Shown one piece after another: positions 44,869 through 55,819 of a DNA stretch of 64,000 bases. Made by a program: the position numbers and the translations under genes. The number at the start of each line of letters is the position of its first letter. The stretch's first letter is position 1. The stretch lies in the NCBI GenBank assembly GCA_000613465.1, contig BAJA01000015.1, positions 42,461 through 106,460 of the forward strand, in the 5' to 3' direction. Origin of the DNA: Bacteroides nordii WAL 11050 = JCM 12987. GTDB taxonomy: Bacteria > Bacteroidota > Bacteroidia > Bacteroidales > Bacteroidaceae. Below the pieces are notes generated by a model. It was not told the origin of the DNA, ran no database searches, and worked only from the letters and a program-made list of their open reading frames with translations.

Positions 44869-47181
44869 ATGAGACAACTTTATTATGTAATTAGAACATT
44901 GCTTCGGGGACGCGGTTCCAATCTTATCAAGATCATCTCTCTTGGACTGGGATTGACGATGAGCATTTTGTTGTTTGCCCGTGTGGCATTCGAACAGAGT
45001 TTCGACAAATGTTACAAAGATTATGACAACCTTTATCAGGTTTTCTCTATTTTCACTGTTAACGGTGAGAAGAGCGAACCGCAGGATATGAATTACGGTC
45101 CTGTGGCAGGTGCTATCCTTGAGAATTTCCCAGAAGAGGTAGAAGCTGCTACCAGCATTTGTAAATGGGCGGCCTCATTACCTCTATATAACGGAAGCGT
45201 CCGGTTTGATGATAATAAGATAATGGCAGATTCGCTCTTCTTTCAGACAATGGGTATCGAGGTGCTTAGCGGTAATCCGAGAGATCTGATGCAGAAGGAT
45301 GTTATTTTCCTGAGCGATCGTTTGGCTGCAAAGATCTTTGGTGGAGAGAATCCTGTCGGTAAAGTACTCAGCTATAATAAATCCATAGAAATGACGGTAA
45401 AAGGCATCTATGCCGCTTTACCCGAAAACACGACCTTACGCCCCGAAGCTGTGATATCTATGCCCAGCATGTGGAGTCGTGATATAGGCAACTATTCCTG
45501 GGATGGCGGCGACAGTTATTTTGAATACATCCGTTTCCGCCCCGGGGCAGATAAGGAAGCTGTCATTGCACGTCTGGACGGTATGATACAAAAATATCTT
45601 CCCAAAGAAGGTGAGGGAATGTATGGCTATACAGCTGTGGTGAAACCCATCCGTGATGTATACCGTAATTATGACGAGGTAAAACGGATGAAGAGTATAA
45701 TGAGTATTTTAGGATTTGCGATTCTTTTCATTGCCGGATTGAACTATGTGCTTATTTCTATTTCTTCATTGGCTTACCGTGCCAAGTCCGTGGGTGTACA
45801 TAAGAGTAGTGGCGCGAGCGGTGGTAAGGTTTTTGGAATGTTCCTGCTGGAGACCGGTATCATTATTCTGCTGGCACTGTTGCTGATGTTACTGATATTA
45901 GTGAACTTCCGCGAGTTTTTTGAAGATACAACCGCTGCCAAACTGGAGTCATTGTTTGCTTTTGACAGGCTTTGGGTACCGTTATTTACTGTGTTCCTAT
46001 TGTTTCTGGTAGGTGGCATATTGCCGGGACGAATGTTTGCGCGGATACCTGTGTCGCAAGTATTCCATCGCTATACGGAGGGAAAAAAGGGTTGGAAACG
46101 TCCGTTGCTGTTTATTCAGTTTGCTGGAGTAACTTTTATATGCGGATTGATGTGTGTAGTGATGGTTCAATACAAATATGTATTGAACAAAGATACGGGC
46201 TATAATCCGAAACAGGTTGTTTATAGTTATTCCACCTTTGGTGGTACATCAGAAGACAGTAATTATGCCCGTCAGTTCTTCAAAGGATTGCCCTATGTGG
46301 AGAGTGTTTCATCAGCTTCATACCCTCCGTGCATTGGTTTTAGCGGTATGATGATACAGAATGAGGGTGGACAGGCACTTTTCTCTTCCCGTTTTTGTGA
46401 GGAAGAAGAAAACTATCCCGCTATGATGGGAATGAAGATGAAACAGGGACGTATGGCCCGCGAAAAGGATGAAGTGGTGGTGAATGAGAACTTTGCAGAA
46501 CGGATGCGTTGGGGAAATGAGATAGTAGGTCGTATCGTTCATGCTGAAGGCAGTACTTACAAAGTTGTGGGAGTATTGAAAGACTTTCGTACCAATAGTT
46601 TTTATAACGAACAGGAACCGCTCATTGTCCATTGTTACAAAAACTTTGGCAATTGTATCCACGTTCGTTTGAAAGAACCTTTTGCCGAGAATTTACGTAA
46701 GCTGAATGAGGAATCCTCTGAAGCTTTCCCCGATAAAACAGTCAGTTTCCGTAGTCTGGAGCAGAGTATGGCAGAGAATTATAACGCATTACGCGTGTTT
46801 CGCAATGCCACACTGATGGCAACTATAGCCATGTTCTTTGTGATGCTGATGGGATTGATAGGTTACACGGCAGATGAGGTGCGCCGACGTAGTAAAGAGA
46901 TTGCCATCCGCAAAGTGAATGGAGCCGAAGCATCCGGTATTCTGGAACTTCTGTCCAAAGATGTTCTCTATGTGGCATTGCCGGCAACAGTTATCGGCAG
47001 CGTAGCATCGTGGTACGTCAATACGATGTGGATGGATATGTTTGCCGAACACGTACCGCTTAACTGGATGGTGTATGTATGGGTGGTTATAGGTGTCCTC
47101 ATTGTTATTGTTGCCTGTGTTGTCTGGAAGGCATGGCGCATAGCCAATGAAAATCCGGTGAATAGTATAAAGAGTGAATAA
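44869..47181 (+). CDS. MacB/FtsX-like ABC transporter permease (1 of 3)
   Basis: A 770-residue permease. It starts MRQLYYVIRTLLRGRGSNLIKIISLGLG, then has a membrane helix, a large periplasmic MacB-type domain (about 45-275), a three-helix FtsX module (about 280-400, with YRAKSVGVHKSSGASGGKVF), a second periplasmic domain and a second FtsX module ending ENPVNSIKSE. The double layout is typical of Bacteroides permeases that act with a LolD/MacB-like ATPase to export or sense peptides or lipids. It is followed 32 bp later by the ATPase gene. Confidence 0.9.
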   Translation: MRQLYYVIRTLLRGRGSNLIKIISLGLGLTMSILLFARVAFEQSFDKCYKDYDNLYQVFSIFTVNGEKSEPQDMNYGPVAGAILENFPEEVEAATSICKWAASLPLYNGSVRFDDNKIMADSLFFQTMGIEVLSGNPRDLMQKDVIFLSDRLAAKIFGGENPVGKVLSYNKSIEMTVKGIYAALPENTTLRPEAVISMPSMWSRDIGNYSWDGGDSYFEYIRFRPGADKEAVIARLDGMIQKYLPKEGEGMYGYTAVVKPIRDVYRNYDEVKRMKSIMSILGFAILFIAGLNYVLISISSLAYRAKSVGVHKSSGASGGKVFGMFLLETGIIILLALLLMLLILVNFREFFEDTTAAKLESLFAFDRLWVPLFTVFLLFLVGGILPGRMFARIPVSQVFHRYTEGKKGWKRPLLFIQFAGVTFICGLMCVVMVQYKYVLNKDTGYNPKQVVYSYSTFGGTSEDSNYARQFFKGLPYVESVSSASYPPCIGFSGMMIQNEGGQALFSSRFCEEEENYPAMMGMKMKQGRMAREKDEVVVNENFAERMRWGNEIVGRIVHAEGSTYKVVGVLKDFRTNSFYNEQEPLIVHCYKNFGNCIHVRLKEPFAENLRKLNEESSEAFPDKTVSFRSLEQSMAENYNALRVFRNATLMATIAMFFVMLMGLIGYTADEVRRRSKEIAIRKVNGAEASGILELLSKDVLYVALPATVIGSVASWYVNTMWMDMFAEHVPLNWMVYVWVVIGVLIVIVACVVWKAWRIANENPVNSIKSE

Positions 47182-47213
47182 ACAGAAGATAAATCAATAA
47201 AATAAATAGCAGT

Positions 47214-47888
47214 ATGATACAGATTGAAAACATTAGTAAGGTATTTCGCACTTCAGAAGTAGAAACCGTAGCATTGAATCATGTTAACCTAAATGTTAAG
47301 GAAGGAGAGTTTGTTGCCATAATGGGACCTTCGGGTTGTGGCAAGTCTACACTATTGAATATTCTTGGGCTATTGGATAACCCTACTGAAGGCTCCTATA
47401 AATTGTTAGGAGAAGAAGTAGCCGAGCTGAAAGAAAAAGAACGTACCCGCGTGCGTAAAGGCAAACTGGGATTTGTATTCCAGAGTTTTAACCTGATAGA
47501 CGAACTGAACGTCTATGAGAATGTGGAACTCCCCCTGACGTACCTCGGCATAAAGGCATCCGAACGTCGCCGCATGGTAGAAGACATCCTGAAACGAATG
47601 AATATCAGCCATCGTGCCAAACACTTTCCTCAGCAACTCTCGGGTGGACAGCAACAGCGTGTAGCCATTGCCCGTGCGGTAGTCACTAACCCCAAACTGA
47701 TTCTTGCCGATGAGCCTACCGGTAATTTGGACTCAAAAAACGGTGCCGAAGTGATGGCTTTACTTACCGAACTTAATAAGGAAGGAACTACTATCATTAT
47801 GGTAACTCACTCTCAGCACGATGCTTCGTTTGCACATCGTACGGTACACCTCTTCGATGGTAGTGTTGTGGCAAGTGTAACGGCATAA
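47214..47888 (+). CDS. ABC transporter ATP-binding protein (MacB/LolD type)
   Basis: A 224-residue ATPase with Walker [12 protein letters not shown]-loop VFQSFNLID, signature LSGGQQQR, Walker [13 protein letters not shown] and switch His in VTHSQHD. The DEPTGNLDS signature is typical of MacB/LolD/FtsE ATPases that drive mechanotransmission rather than transport through a pore. It is the only ATPase gene in an array with three permeases, which probably share it. Confidence 0.95.
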   Translation: MIQIENISKVFRTSEVETVALNHVNLNVKEGEFVAIMGPSGCGKSTLLNILGLLDNPTEGSYKLLGEEVAELKEKERTRVRKGKLGFVFQSFNLIDELNVYENVELPLTYLGIKASERRRMVEDILKRMNISHRAKHFPQQLSGGQQQRVAIARAVVTNPKLILADEPTGNLDSKNGAEVMALLTELNKEGTTIIMVTHSQHDASFAHRTVHLFDGSVVASVTA

Positions 47889-47901
47889 AATAAGAAAAAC
47901 A

Positions 47902-50218
47902 ATGAGACAAATCTATTATAGTATACGAACTCTATTGCGCGAACGCGGCTCCAATATCATAAGGATTATCTCCCTTTCTCTGGGACTTACCATTGGTATT
48001 CTGCTCTTTTCGCAAATAGCTTTCGAACTGAGTTATGAGAAGTGCTACCCGGAGGCAGAGCGTCTGGCAATGGTACGTTGCCAGATGACCAATCTCAGTA
48101 CAGGTGAGGTAATGGGAGACGATGGAACCAATTACGATTACACCGTCTTTGATCCGGTAGCTGCTGTATTGGCACAAGATATGCCGAAAGAGATTGAGAG
48201 TGCCAGTTGTGTTTATCCTTTTGTAGAATATAGTATATATAATGAGGACAAATTATTGTCTGATGTAAATTATATATTTGTGGATACGTGTTTTTTTCAG
48301 ACTTTTGGCATACCGGTATTGAAAGGTAATCCCAAGGACTTGATTATGCCCGGAAGTGTTTTCGTATCCGAGCACTTTGCCCGTGAAACTTTTGGAGACA
48401 CAGATCCTATAGGCAGAATTCTTTCGGCAGACAAACAACATAATTTTACCATTCGTGGTATCTATAAGGATGTTCCCGAAAACACACTGCTTACTCATGA
48501 CTTTGTAGTCTCTGTCCATGACAATGGAGGCTATTTCCGCGGAAACGGCTGGAAAGGGAATGACGTCTTTTATGCATTTTTACGCTTGCGTCATGCTTCG
48601 GATGTGGATGAGGTGAATAATAATATCCAACGGGTAATAGAGAAATATACGGAGAGCCAGTTTGATGATTGGAAGATAGACTTTAGCGTTATTCCACTTG
48701 TAAAGCGCCACTTGGATTCCTCCGAGGTACAAAAGCGGCTGATTATTTATGGCTTCCTGGGCTTTGCCATTTTCTTTGTGGCTATTATGAATTACATGCT
48801 GATCTCAATTGCTACACTGAGTCGCCGTGCCAAAGGCGTAGGAGTGCATAAATGTAGCGGTGCCAGTTCAGCCAACATATTCGGTATGTTTCTGGCAGAG
48901 ACAGGAATTCTTGTCTTGATTTCAGTCTTGATTAGCATATTGCTGATAGTCAATGCACGCGAGATTATAGAAGACCTGCTTTCCGTTCGTCTTTCCTCTC
49001 TTTTTGTATGGGATACGCTTTGGGTTCCGCTACTGACTATTGGGATACTTTTTGTACTGGCTGGATGTATACCGGGACGTTTGTTTTCACGTATTCCCGT
49101 TACGCAGGTGTTTCGCCGGCATACTGACGGTAAAAAGAGCTGGAAACGTTCCTTACTGTTTATACAGTTTATAGGAGTCTCTTTTGTACTCGGTTTACTA
49201 TTGGTCACCTTGTTGCAATATAGCCATCTGATGAATCGTGATATGGGAATTAAGACTCTGGGATTGACAGAGGCCGAAAGTTGGGTTTCCAGAGAAACGG
49301 TAGAACACATTAAGGATGAATTGCGTCGTCAGCCAATGGTTGAAGATGTAACAGCTGCAACGCATAGTGTACTGGGACAATACTGGACGCGGGGATTGAT
49401 GAGTAATGAAGGTAAACGCATCGCCACACTCAATTTTAATATCTGTCACTATAACTATCCCGAGGTGATGGGGATAGAAATACTGCAAGGTTCTACTTTG
49501 AAGAAAAAGGGAGATTTGTTGGTAAATGAAGAGTTAGTGCGCTTAATGAAGTGGACAGACGGGGGCGTGGGAAAAAAGCTGAACGATGTGGAAGGAACGA
49601 TTGTCGGCGTATTCCGTGATATCCGTAACGAAAGTTCTATGCTCCTCAGTCACCTATTGTCCTGATAGGAAATGAAGAACAAGCCAATCATACGTTTAAT
49701 ATTCGCTTGAAAGAACCTTATGATGAGAACCTGAAACGTCTGAATGAGTTTATGGGAAAGACTTTCCCTAATGTGTCCCTCCATTTTGTTCCGGTTGACC
49801 GTATGGTGAAGGATGGATATAAAGATGTATATCGTTTCCGCAATTCCGTATGGATTACTTCCGGTTTTATTCTACTCATTGTTATCATGGGGCTGATTGG
49901 TTACGTGAATGATGAGACACAACGTCGCAGTAAGGAGATAGCCATCCGGAAAGTAAACGGTGCTGAGGCTTCACAAATACTACGGTTGCTGGCAGGTGAT
50001 ATTCTGTATGTATCGGTGTTGGCTGTAGTACTTGGTACGGTTATTTCTTACTTTATAGGGCGAGCTGGCTTGATCAGTTTGCCGAGCAGATTGATCTGAA
50101 TCCTTTGCTTTTCGTGGGCATTGCATTTGTAACGTTGCTACTCATCGTTGCCTGTGTGGTACTCAAGGCATGGCACATTGCTAATGAGAATCCGGTAAAG
50201 AGTATTAAAAACGAGTGA
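47902..50218 (+). CDS. MacB/FtsX-like ABC transporter permease (2 of 3; two frameshifts as given)
   Basis: Two single-base gaps break the frame: at TT 49635-49636 (one T missing) and at GGG 50058-50060 (one G missing). Restoring both gives 772 residues, the same length as the flanking paralogues, ending ANENPVKSIKNE like them. It starts MRQIYYSIRTLLRERGSNIIRIISLSLGLT and has two FtsX modules. A permease in parallel with its neighbours, it lies 13 bp after the ATPase gene. Confidence 0.88.
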
Positions 50219-50312
50219 TAAGTGAATAGTGATGAGTGATTAGTGGCTGCGCTATTATGGCGGATGGTACTTATCACTAATCACTACTCACTTATCACTA
50301 ATCACTAATTTG
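50219..50312. repeat. palindromic GATAAGTGA-type intergenic element
   Basis: Tandem heptad-like units of the form GTGAATAGTGATGAGTGATTAG on the left are mirrored by CACTAATCACTACTCACTTATC on the right, with a core GCTGCGCTATTATGGCGG. Relatives lie at 52618-52700 and 58795-58895 and, with a different arm, at 55820-56010. Confidence 0.75.
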
Positions 50313-50319
50313 TGTGATC

Positions 50320-52623
50320 ATGCGACAACTTTATTACACGATACAGACCCTTATTCGTGGGAGAGGTTCCAATCTTATTAAGATAATCTCTCTTACTCTG
50401 GGGCTATTTGTTGGTATTCTGCTCTTTGCCAGTGTTGCTTTTCAGTTGAGCTTCCACAACTTCTTTCGCCAGCCGGAACAGTTGTATCTTACTTATATGA
50501 CCAATATCCAGAATGGAGTAGAAGGGAAAGCATTCTCTTATACTTTTGGTCCGCTTTCTGCTGCGTTGAAAGAGAATTTCCCAAAAGAAGTAGAGAATGC
50601 TACGATCTTGCGTGACTGGGGGGACGTAGTATTGTATAATGGAGATACCAGGTTGCAGGAACATATGGCATATGGAGATGAAAACCTGTTTGCTACATTG
50701 GGCTTGAAGGTATTGGCAGGTAAACCGGAGGACCTGGTGTCTCCGGATGTTATTTTCATCTCGCATACTTTGGCAAAGAAGATAGGAGCGATGGATGGTG
50801 AATTATCTTCCGTCATAGGCAAGAATCTGTATCAGGATCGTAAACAACCCATGATGGTTCGCGGAGTGTTTGAAGACTTGAAGGAGAATACGGATATTTC
50901 TTTTGATGTAGTAATGCCTATGGCTTCTCTGTGGAGAGATAACCGTGCTGGCTGGGGATATGATATTAGCTATATGGCTATTATCCGTTTTCGTGATGAG
51001 GCCGGTATGAAGACAGTAGAAGCCCGTCTGCCTGATATGTTGAAGAAGTATATGCCGAACTTTAACAAGAGGGAAAATAATCGTTGGGAATGTTCTTTCC
51101 GGCCTTTGTCCGATCTCCACTCTACCAATCCTACGGTGAGGACAATGGTGCTTGTTATGTCTGTTCTTGCCATTGTGATTTTGCTGATAGCTGCATTCAA
51201 CTATGTATTAATATCGGTTGCCTCTCTGGCGAGGCGTGCCAAAGCTGTAGGAGTACATAAGTGTAGCGGGGCTACCGGAGGTGCCGTATTCCGGATGTTT
51301 TTCACAGAGACTGTTCTGATTGTTTTGCTTGCTATCCTGTTAACAGTATTGCTCATGTTCCAGTTCCGGGATTTTGTTGAAGAAACTACAGCTGCCCGTT
51401 TGGTATCACTCTTTGCATGGCGTACGTTATGGGTACCGGTTCTGGTGGTGCTTGCTGTACTTTTACTGGCTGGTATTATGCCCGCAGGATTGTTCTCTTC
51501 TATTCCTGTGACACAGGTATTCCATCGTTATACCGAACGGAGAACCGCATGGAAACGCCCGTTGCTTTTCATCCAGTTTATGGGAATGACGTTTATCTTT
51601 GGTTTCCTTATTATAGTACTTGGACAGTATCAAACGGTAATGAATAAAGATTTGGGATATAACCCTGACCGGGTAGTCATGTGTTGGCATCAGTTTGGAA
51701 ATGAAGAGGGGAATGCAAAGAGTTTCTTTAAGAACCTCCCGATGGTAGAAGACTATGCGGCAGCTGCACAAATGATTTGTTACGGTTACAGTGGCGATAC
51801 TTTTGATGTGGGTGAGAGTAGAAGGGTAGATGCCCGTATAGATTGGATCGGTGTGGATTTTGTACCTATGATGGGCATTCCTATTCTGGAAGGAAAGAAT
51901 ATTGCGGTTGAAGGTGAAATACTGGTGAATGAAGAATTCGTACGGCAGGCACGCTGGACGGATAGTCCTATAGGGAAGAGGATTCAGTATGGACGGAGAG
52001 ATTTCATTGTAGTGGGCGTTGTAGGAGATTATGCCATAAGAAGCGCTTATCATCCCCAAGAACCTATATTATTAATGACCAGCCAGAATCCCGGCTTTAA
52101 TTACCTTCGTCTGAAAGAGCCTTTCGAGCAAAATCTAGCAGATCTCAACCAACAGATGACAGAAGCCTTTCCTACCGATGATGTTGTGTTCTTGTCATTA
52201 CCCCAGATGTTGGAGGAGCAATATACGGATGTCCGTCGTTTTCGGAATGCAGTTGTCTTGGCTTCCATCTCTATTTTCCTGATAGCATTAATGGGATTGA
52301 TTGGCTATACCAATGACGAAGTTCGTTACCGCAGTAAAGAGATTGCCATTCGTAAAGTGAATGGGGCCGAAGCTTCGGGGATTTTACGATTACTTTCAGA
52401 AAATATCCTATGGACTGCATTGCCGGCTGTAATCATCGGTGCACTGCTTGCTCATCTTATCAGTAACAAATGGTTGGAGCAGTTCAGTGACTCCGTACAA
52501 TTGGGTATTTGTGCACATATCGGGGTAGCACTCTTTGTATTGGCACTGATTATATGCACCGTTGTCTTTCGTGCATGGAATGTGGCGAATGAGAATCCGG
52601 TGAAGAGTATTAAAAATGAGTGA
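50320..52623 (+). CDS. MacB/FtsX-like ABC transporter permease (3 of 3)
   Basis: A 767-residue paralogue of the two preceding permeases. The ATG at 50320 (MRQLYYTIQTLIRGRGSNLI) is chosen because it aligns with the starts of the paralogues; a GTG two codons upstream is an alternative. It has two FtsX modules and two periplasmic MacB-type domains and ends ANENPVKSIKNE. It lies beyond a palindromic element that could act as an internal terminator or attenuator, so its expression may differ. Confidence 0.9.
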   Translation: MRQLYYTIQTLIRGRGSNLIKIISLTLGLFVGILLFASVAFQLSFHNFFRQPEQLYLTYMTNIQNGVEGKAFSYTFGPLSAALKENFPKEVENATILRDWGDVVLYNGDTRLQEHMAYGDENLFATLGLKVLAGKPEDLVSPDVIFISHTLAKKIGAMDGELSSVIGKNLYQDRKQPMMVRGVFEDLKENTDISFDVVMPMASLWRDNRAGWGYDISYMAIIRFRDEAGMKTVEARLPDMLKKYMPNFNKRENNRWECSFRPLSDLHSTNPTVRTMVLVMSVLAIVILLIAAFNYVLISVASLARRAKAVGVHKCSGATGGAVFRMFFTETVLIVLLAILLTVLLMFQFRDFVEETTAARLVSLFAWRTLWVPVLVVLAVLLLAGIMPAGLFSSIPVTQVFHRYTERRTAWKRPLLFIQFMGMTFIFGFLIIVLGQYQTVMNKDLGYNPDRVVMCWHQFGNEEGNAKSFFKNLPMVEDYAAAAQMICYGYSGDTFDVGESRRVDARIDWIGVDFVPMMGIPILEGKNIAVEGEILVNEEFVRQARWTDSPIGKRIQYGRRDFIVVGVVGDYAIRSAYHPQEPILLMTSQNPGFNYLRLKEPFEQNLADLNQQMTEAFPTDDVVFLSLPQMLEEQYTDVRRFRNAVVLASISIFLIALMGLIGYTNDEVRYRSKEIAIRKVNGAEASGILRLLSENILWTALPAVIIGALLAHLISNKWLEQFSDSVQLGICAHIGVALFVLALIICTVVFRAWNVANENPVKSIKNE

Positions 52624-52700
52624 TAAGTGAGTAGTGATGAGTGATTAGTGCCATGCGGCATATTAGCGCAGCCACTAATCACTTATCACTACTTACTATT
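52618..52700. repeat. palindromic GATAAGTGA-type intergenic element
   Basis: GTGATAAGTGAGTAGTGATGAG and CACTAATCACTTATCACTAC arms surround a core ATGCGGCATATTAGCGCAGC. It lies directly after the third permease and overlaps its stop, and may terminate the array. Confidence 0.75.
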
Positions 52701-52784
52701 TTTAAACTTTTTCTTCCTTTTGTTTGTTATTCTTCATATAAAACGTACTTTAGCGTTTGCTATCATTTAACTACGTGTTTGTTT

Positions 52785-53012
52785 ATGAAGAATACACTCC
52801 TGAATATCTGGAACTTCTATCTTGAGGGCTTTCGTAGCATGACCTTAGGTCGTACTTTGTGGCTTATCATTCTCGTGAAGTTGTTTATCATGTTTTTTAT
52901 TCTTAAAATATTTTTCTTTCCAAACTTCCTGGGACATCTGTCTTCGGATAAAGAAAAAAGTGAATACGTGGGCGCAGAACTTATTCGGCGGGCTATTCCG
53001 CCGGAAGACTGA
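52785..53012 (+). CDS. DUF4492 small membrane protein
   Basis: A 75-residue protein. An amphipathic N-terminus (MKNTLLNIWNFYLEGFRSMTLGRTLW) and one membrane helix (about 25-45) match DUF4492, which in Bacteroides sits directly before cydA. It may be an accessory or assembly subunit of cytochrome bd, which is inferred from position. The ATG at 52785 is used; upstream in-frame codons lie in the repeat element. Confidence 0.85.
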   Translation: MKNTLLNIWNFYLEGFRSMTLGRTLWLIILVKLFIMFFILKIFFFPNFLGHLSSDKEKSEYVGAELIRRAIPPED

Positions 53013-53074
53013 TTACGTTCTCTTTCTCATCACCTTTACTACTTCGAGCTAATAACAACTAACTACAAAATAAT

Positions 53075-54643
53075 ATGATTGAAAGTATTGACACCTCATT
53101 GATTGATTGGTCGAGAGCCCAATTTGCGATGACAGCCATGTACCATTGGATCTTTGTTCCGCTCACCCTTGGGCTTGCGGTTGTAATGGCTATCATGGAA
53201 ACACTGTATTACAAGACAGGTAATGAATTCTGGAAGCACACAGCTAAGTTTTGGATGAAACTATTCGGTATTAACTTTGCCGTCGGCGTTGCTACCGGAT
53301 TAATTCTCGAATTTGAGTTTGGAACCAACTGGAGTAATTATTCCTGGTTTGTAGGGGATATCTTTGGAGCACCGCTTGCCATTGAAGGTATTCTGGCCTT
53401 TTTTATGGAAGCCACGTTTATTGCTGTAATGTTCTTTGGATGGGATAAAGTAAGCAAACGATTCCATCTTGCTTCTACCTGGCTCACCGGATTGGGAGCG
53501 ACAATCTCTGCCTGGTGGATTTTAGTTGCCAATGCTTGGATGCAGCATCCGGTAGGGATGGAGTTCAATCCGGATAGTGTTCGTAATGAGATGGTGGACT
53601 TTTGGGCAGTGGCCCTTTCGCCTGTGGCAGTCAATAAATTCTTTCATACGGTGCTGAGTGGATGGGTATTAGGTGCTATCTTTGTGGTAGGTGTCAGTTG
53701 CTGGTATCTTTTAAAGAAGCGGAATACGAAGTTTGCCATGTCGAGTATTAAGATCGGAGCGATCTTTGGTTTGACGGCTTCTTTGCTTGCTTTGTGGACG
53801 GGCGATGGTTCCGGCTATCAGATTGCACAAACGCAACCCATGAAACTGGCTGCTGTAGAAGGTTATTATGAAGGACAGGAGGGTGCCGGACTGGTAGCTA
53901 TCGGTATGCTGAACCCTGAGAAGAAGACCTATGATGACGGAGTGAAACCTTTTCTCTTCCGTATTGAAGTACCCAAACTGCTTTCTTTGCTGGCAGAACG
54001 CGAGATGAATGCTTTTGTCCCCGGTATCAATAATATTATTGAAGGAGGATATATGCAGAAGGATGGTACGATAGCTCTTTCTGCTGCCGAAAAGATAGAA
54101 CGTGGACGAAAGGCGGTTGCTGCGTTAGAGACCTATAAAGCGGCAAAGGCGGCAGGCAATGAAGCCGATGCACAGATTGCCTATTCGGTATTAAAAGAGA
54201 ATGTTCCGTATTTTGGCTATGGATATATCAAGGATGTGAACGAGTTAGTACCCAATGTTCCGTTAAACTTCTATGCGTTCCGCGTGATGGTAATGCTTGG
54301 CGGGTATTTTATCCTGTTTTTTATGCTGGTTCTCTTCTTTGTTTATAAGAAAGACTTGTCGAAGATGCGTTGGATGCAATACATCGCTTTGTGGACTATT
54401 CCGTTGGGCTATATTGCCGGACAAGCGGGATGGGCAGTAGCAGAATGTGGTCGTCAGCCTTGGGCGATACGCGATATGATGCCTACCTCAGTGGCTATTT
54501 CCAAACTGGATGTTGGTTCTGTTCAAGCCACGTTCTTTATCTTTGTAGTGTTGTTCACCGTCATGCTGATCGCAGAGATCGGTATCATGTTGCGTGAGAT
54601 AAAGAAAGGACCTCAGGTTTCTGAAAAGGATTCTGGCTACTAA
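53075..54643 (+). CDS. cydA: cytochrome bd ubiquinol oxidase subunit I
   Basis: A 522-residue CydA with nine membrane segments. The heme ligand His is in FAMTAMYHWIFVPLTLG, and the quinol-binding periplasmic region includes GSGYQIAQTQPMKLAAVEGYYE. The later segments GRQPWAIRDMMPTS and the surrounding GQAGWAVAE are CydA hallmarks. The enzyme oxidises menaquinol and reduces oxygen at high affinity, allowing nanoaerobic growth of Bacteroides. It lies between DUF4492 and cydB. Confidence 0.96.
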   Translation: MIESIDTSLIDWSRAQFAMTAMYHWIFVPLTLGLAVVMAIMETLYYKTGNEFWKHTAKFWMKLFGINFAVGVATGLILEFEFGTNWSNYSWFVGDIFGAPLAIEGILAFFMEATFIAVMFFGWDKVSKRFHLASTWLTGLGATISAWWILVANAWMQHPVGMEFNPDSVRNEMVDFWAVALSPVAVNKFFHTVLSGWVLGAIFVVGVSCWYLLKKRNTKFAMSSIKIGAIFGLTASLLALWTGDGSGYQIAQTQPMKLAAVEGYYEGQEGAGLVAIGMLNPEKKTYDDGVKPFLFRIEVPKLLSLLAEREMNAFVPGINNIIEGGYMQKDGTIALSAAEKIERGRKAVAALETYKAAKAAGNEADAQIAYSVLKENVPYFGYGYIKDVNELVPNVPLNFYAFRVMVMLGGYFILFFMLVLFFVYKKDLSKMRWMQYIALWTIPLGYIAGQAGWAVAECGRQPWAIRDMMPTSVAISKLDVGSVQATFFIFVVLFTVMLIAEIGIMLREIKKGPQVSEKDSGY

Positions 54644-54669
54644 TTACTAACTTCTAACTCCTTTAAATT

Positions 54670-55818
54670 ATGAGTACATATATATTCCTACAACATTATT
54701 GGTGGCTGATAGTCTCTTTATTAGGGGCTATACTCGTATTCCTGCTGTTTGTGCAGGGTGGAAATTCGTTGCTTTTCTGTCTGGGAAAGACAGAAGAACA
54801 CCGTAAAATGATGGTTAATTCTACCGGGCGCAAGTGGGAGTTCACTTTTACTACCCTGGTAACGTTTGGCGGAGCTTTCTTTGCCTCTTTTCCTTTGTTC
54901 TATAGCACAAGCTTTGGTGGTGCATACTGGCTGTGGATGATTATTTTATTCAGCTTTGTGCTGCAAGCTGTCAGTTATGAGTTTCAGAGTAAAGCAGGCA
55001 ACCTGTTGGGCAAAAAGACATATCAGACGTTTTTAGTGATCAATGGGGTAGTAGGGCCGTTGCTGCTTGGTGGGGCTGTGGCTACTTTCTTTACCGGTTC
55101 TGATTTTTATATCAATAAAGCGAATATGGGCAATATAATGATGCCCGTTATCAGTCAGTGGGGCAACGGTTGGCACGGATTGGATGCTTTACTTAATCCG
55201 TGGAATGTCGTTCTGGGGTTGGCAGTGTTCTTTTTGGCGCGTGTTTTAGGATTGCTTTATTTTATTAATAATATTGCAGATGATGCATTGATTACTAAAT
55301 GTCGTCGGGCGCTTTACGCCAATGCAGGGCTTTTCCTTGTTTTTTTCCTGGCTTTCGTTATTCGTACACTATTGGCTGATGGATATGCTGTAAATCCGGA
55401 TACTAAAGAGATTTATATGGAACCGTATAAGTATCTGAATAACTTCCTGGCGATGCCTGCGGTACTGGTTACTTTCCTGATCGGTGTGGTACTGGTATTA
55501 TTCGGTATTCTGCGTACCCTTCTGAAAAAGACATTTGATAAAGGAATCTGGTTTGCCGGTGGTGGTACGATACTGACAGTGCTTGCCCTGTTACTTATAG
55601 CCGGATATAATAATACTGCTTACTATCCGTCATTCACTGATATCCAAAGTTCACTAACGTTGAGTAACAGTTGCTCCAGCCAGTTTACCCTGAAGACAAT
55701 GGCATATGTATCTATTCTCGTGCCTTTCGTTATTGCTTATATTTTCTATGCATGGCGTAGCATTGATAAGAAGAAGATAGATGCTGAGGAGATGGATGAA
55801 GGGGGGCACGCTTATTGA
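54670..55818 (+). CDS. cydB: cytochrome bd ubiquinol oxidase subunit II
   Basis: A 382-residue polytopic protein that starts 26 bp after cydA. It shows the CydB pattern: WWLIVSLLGAILVFLLFVQGG at the N-terminus, GRKWEFTFTTLVTFGGAFFASFP, and later WFAGGGTILTVLALLLIAGY plus SSCSSQFTLKTMAY near the C-terminus. It completes the cytochrome bd complex in the inner membrane. Confidence 0.96.
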   Translation: MSTYIFLQHYWWLIVSLLGAILVFLLFVQGGNSLLFCLGKTEEHRKMMVNSTGRKWEFTFTTLVTFGGAFFASFPLFYSTSFGGAYWLWMIILFSFVLQAVSYEFQSKAGNLLGKKTYQTFLVINGVVGPLLLGGAVATFFTGSDFYINKANMGNIMMPVISQWGNGWHGLDALLNPWNVVLGLAVFFLARVLGLLYFINNIADDALITKCRRALYANAGLFLVFFLAFVIRTLLADGYAVNPDTKEIYMEPYKYLNNFLAMPAVLVTFLIGVVLVLFGILRTLLKKTFDKGIWFAGGGTILTVLALLLIAGYNNTAYYPSFTDIQSSLTLSNSCSSQFTLKTMAYVSILVPFVIAYIFYAWRSIDKKKIDAEEMDEGGHAY

Positions 55819-55819
55819 G

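Noticed and set aside
51463..52059. A 198-codon minus-strand frame inside the third permease gene
   Set aside because: It lies fully within a well-supported permease frame and has an unlikely composition.
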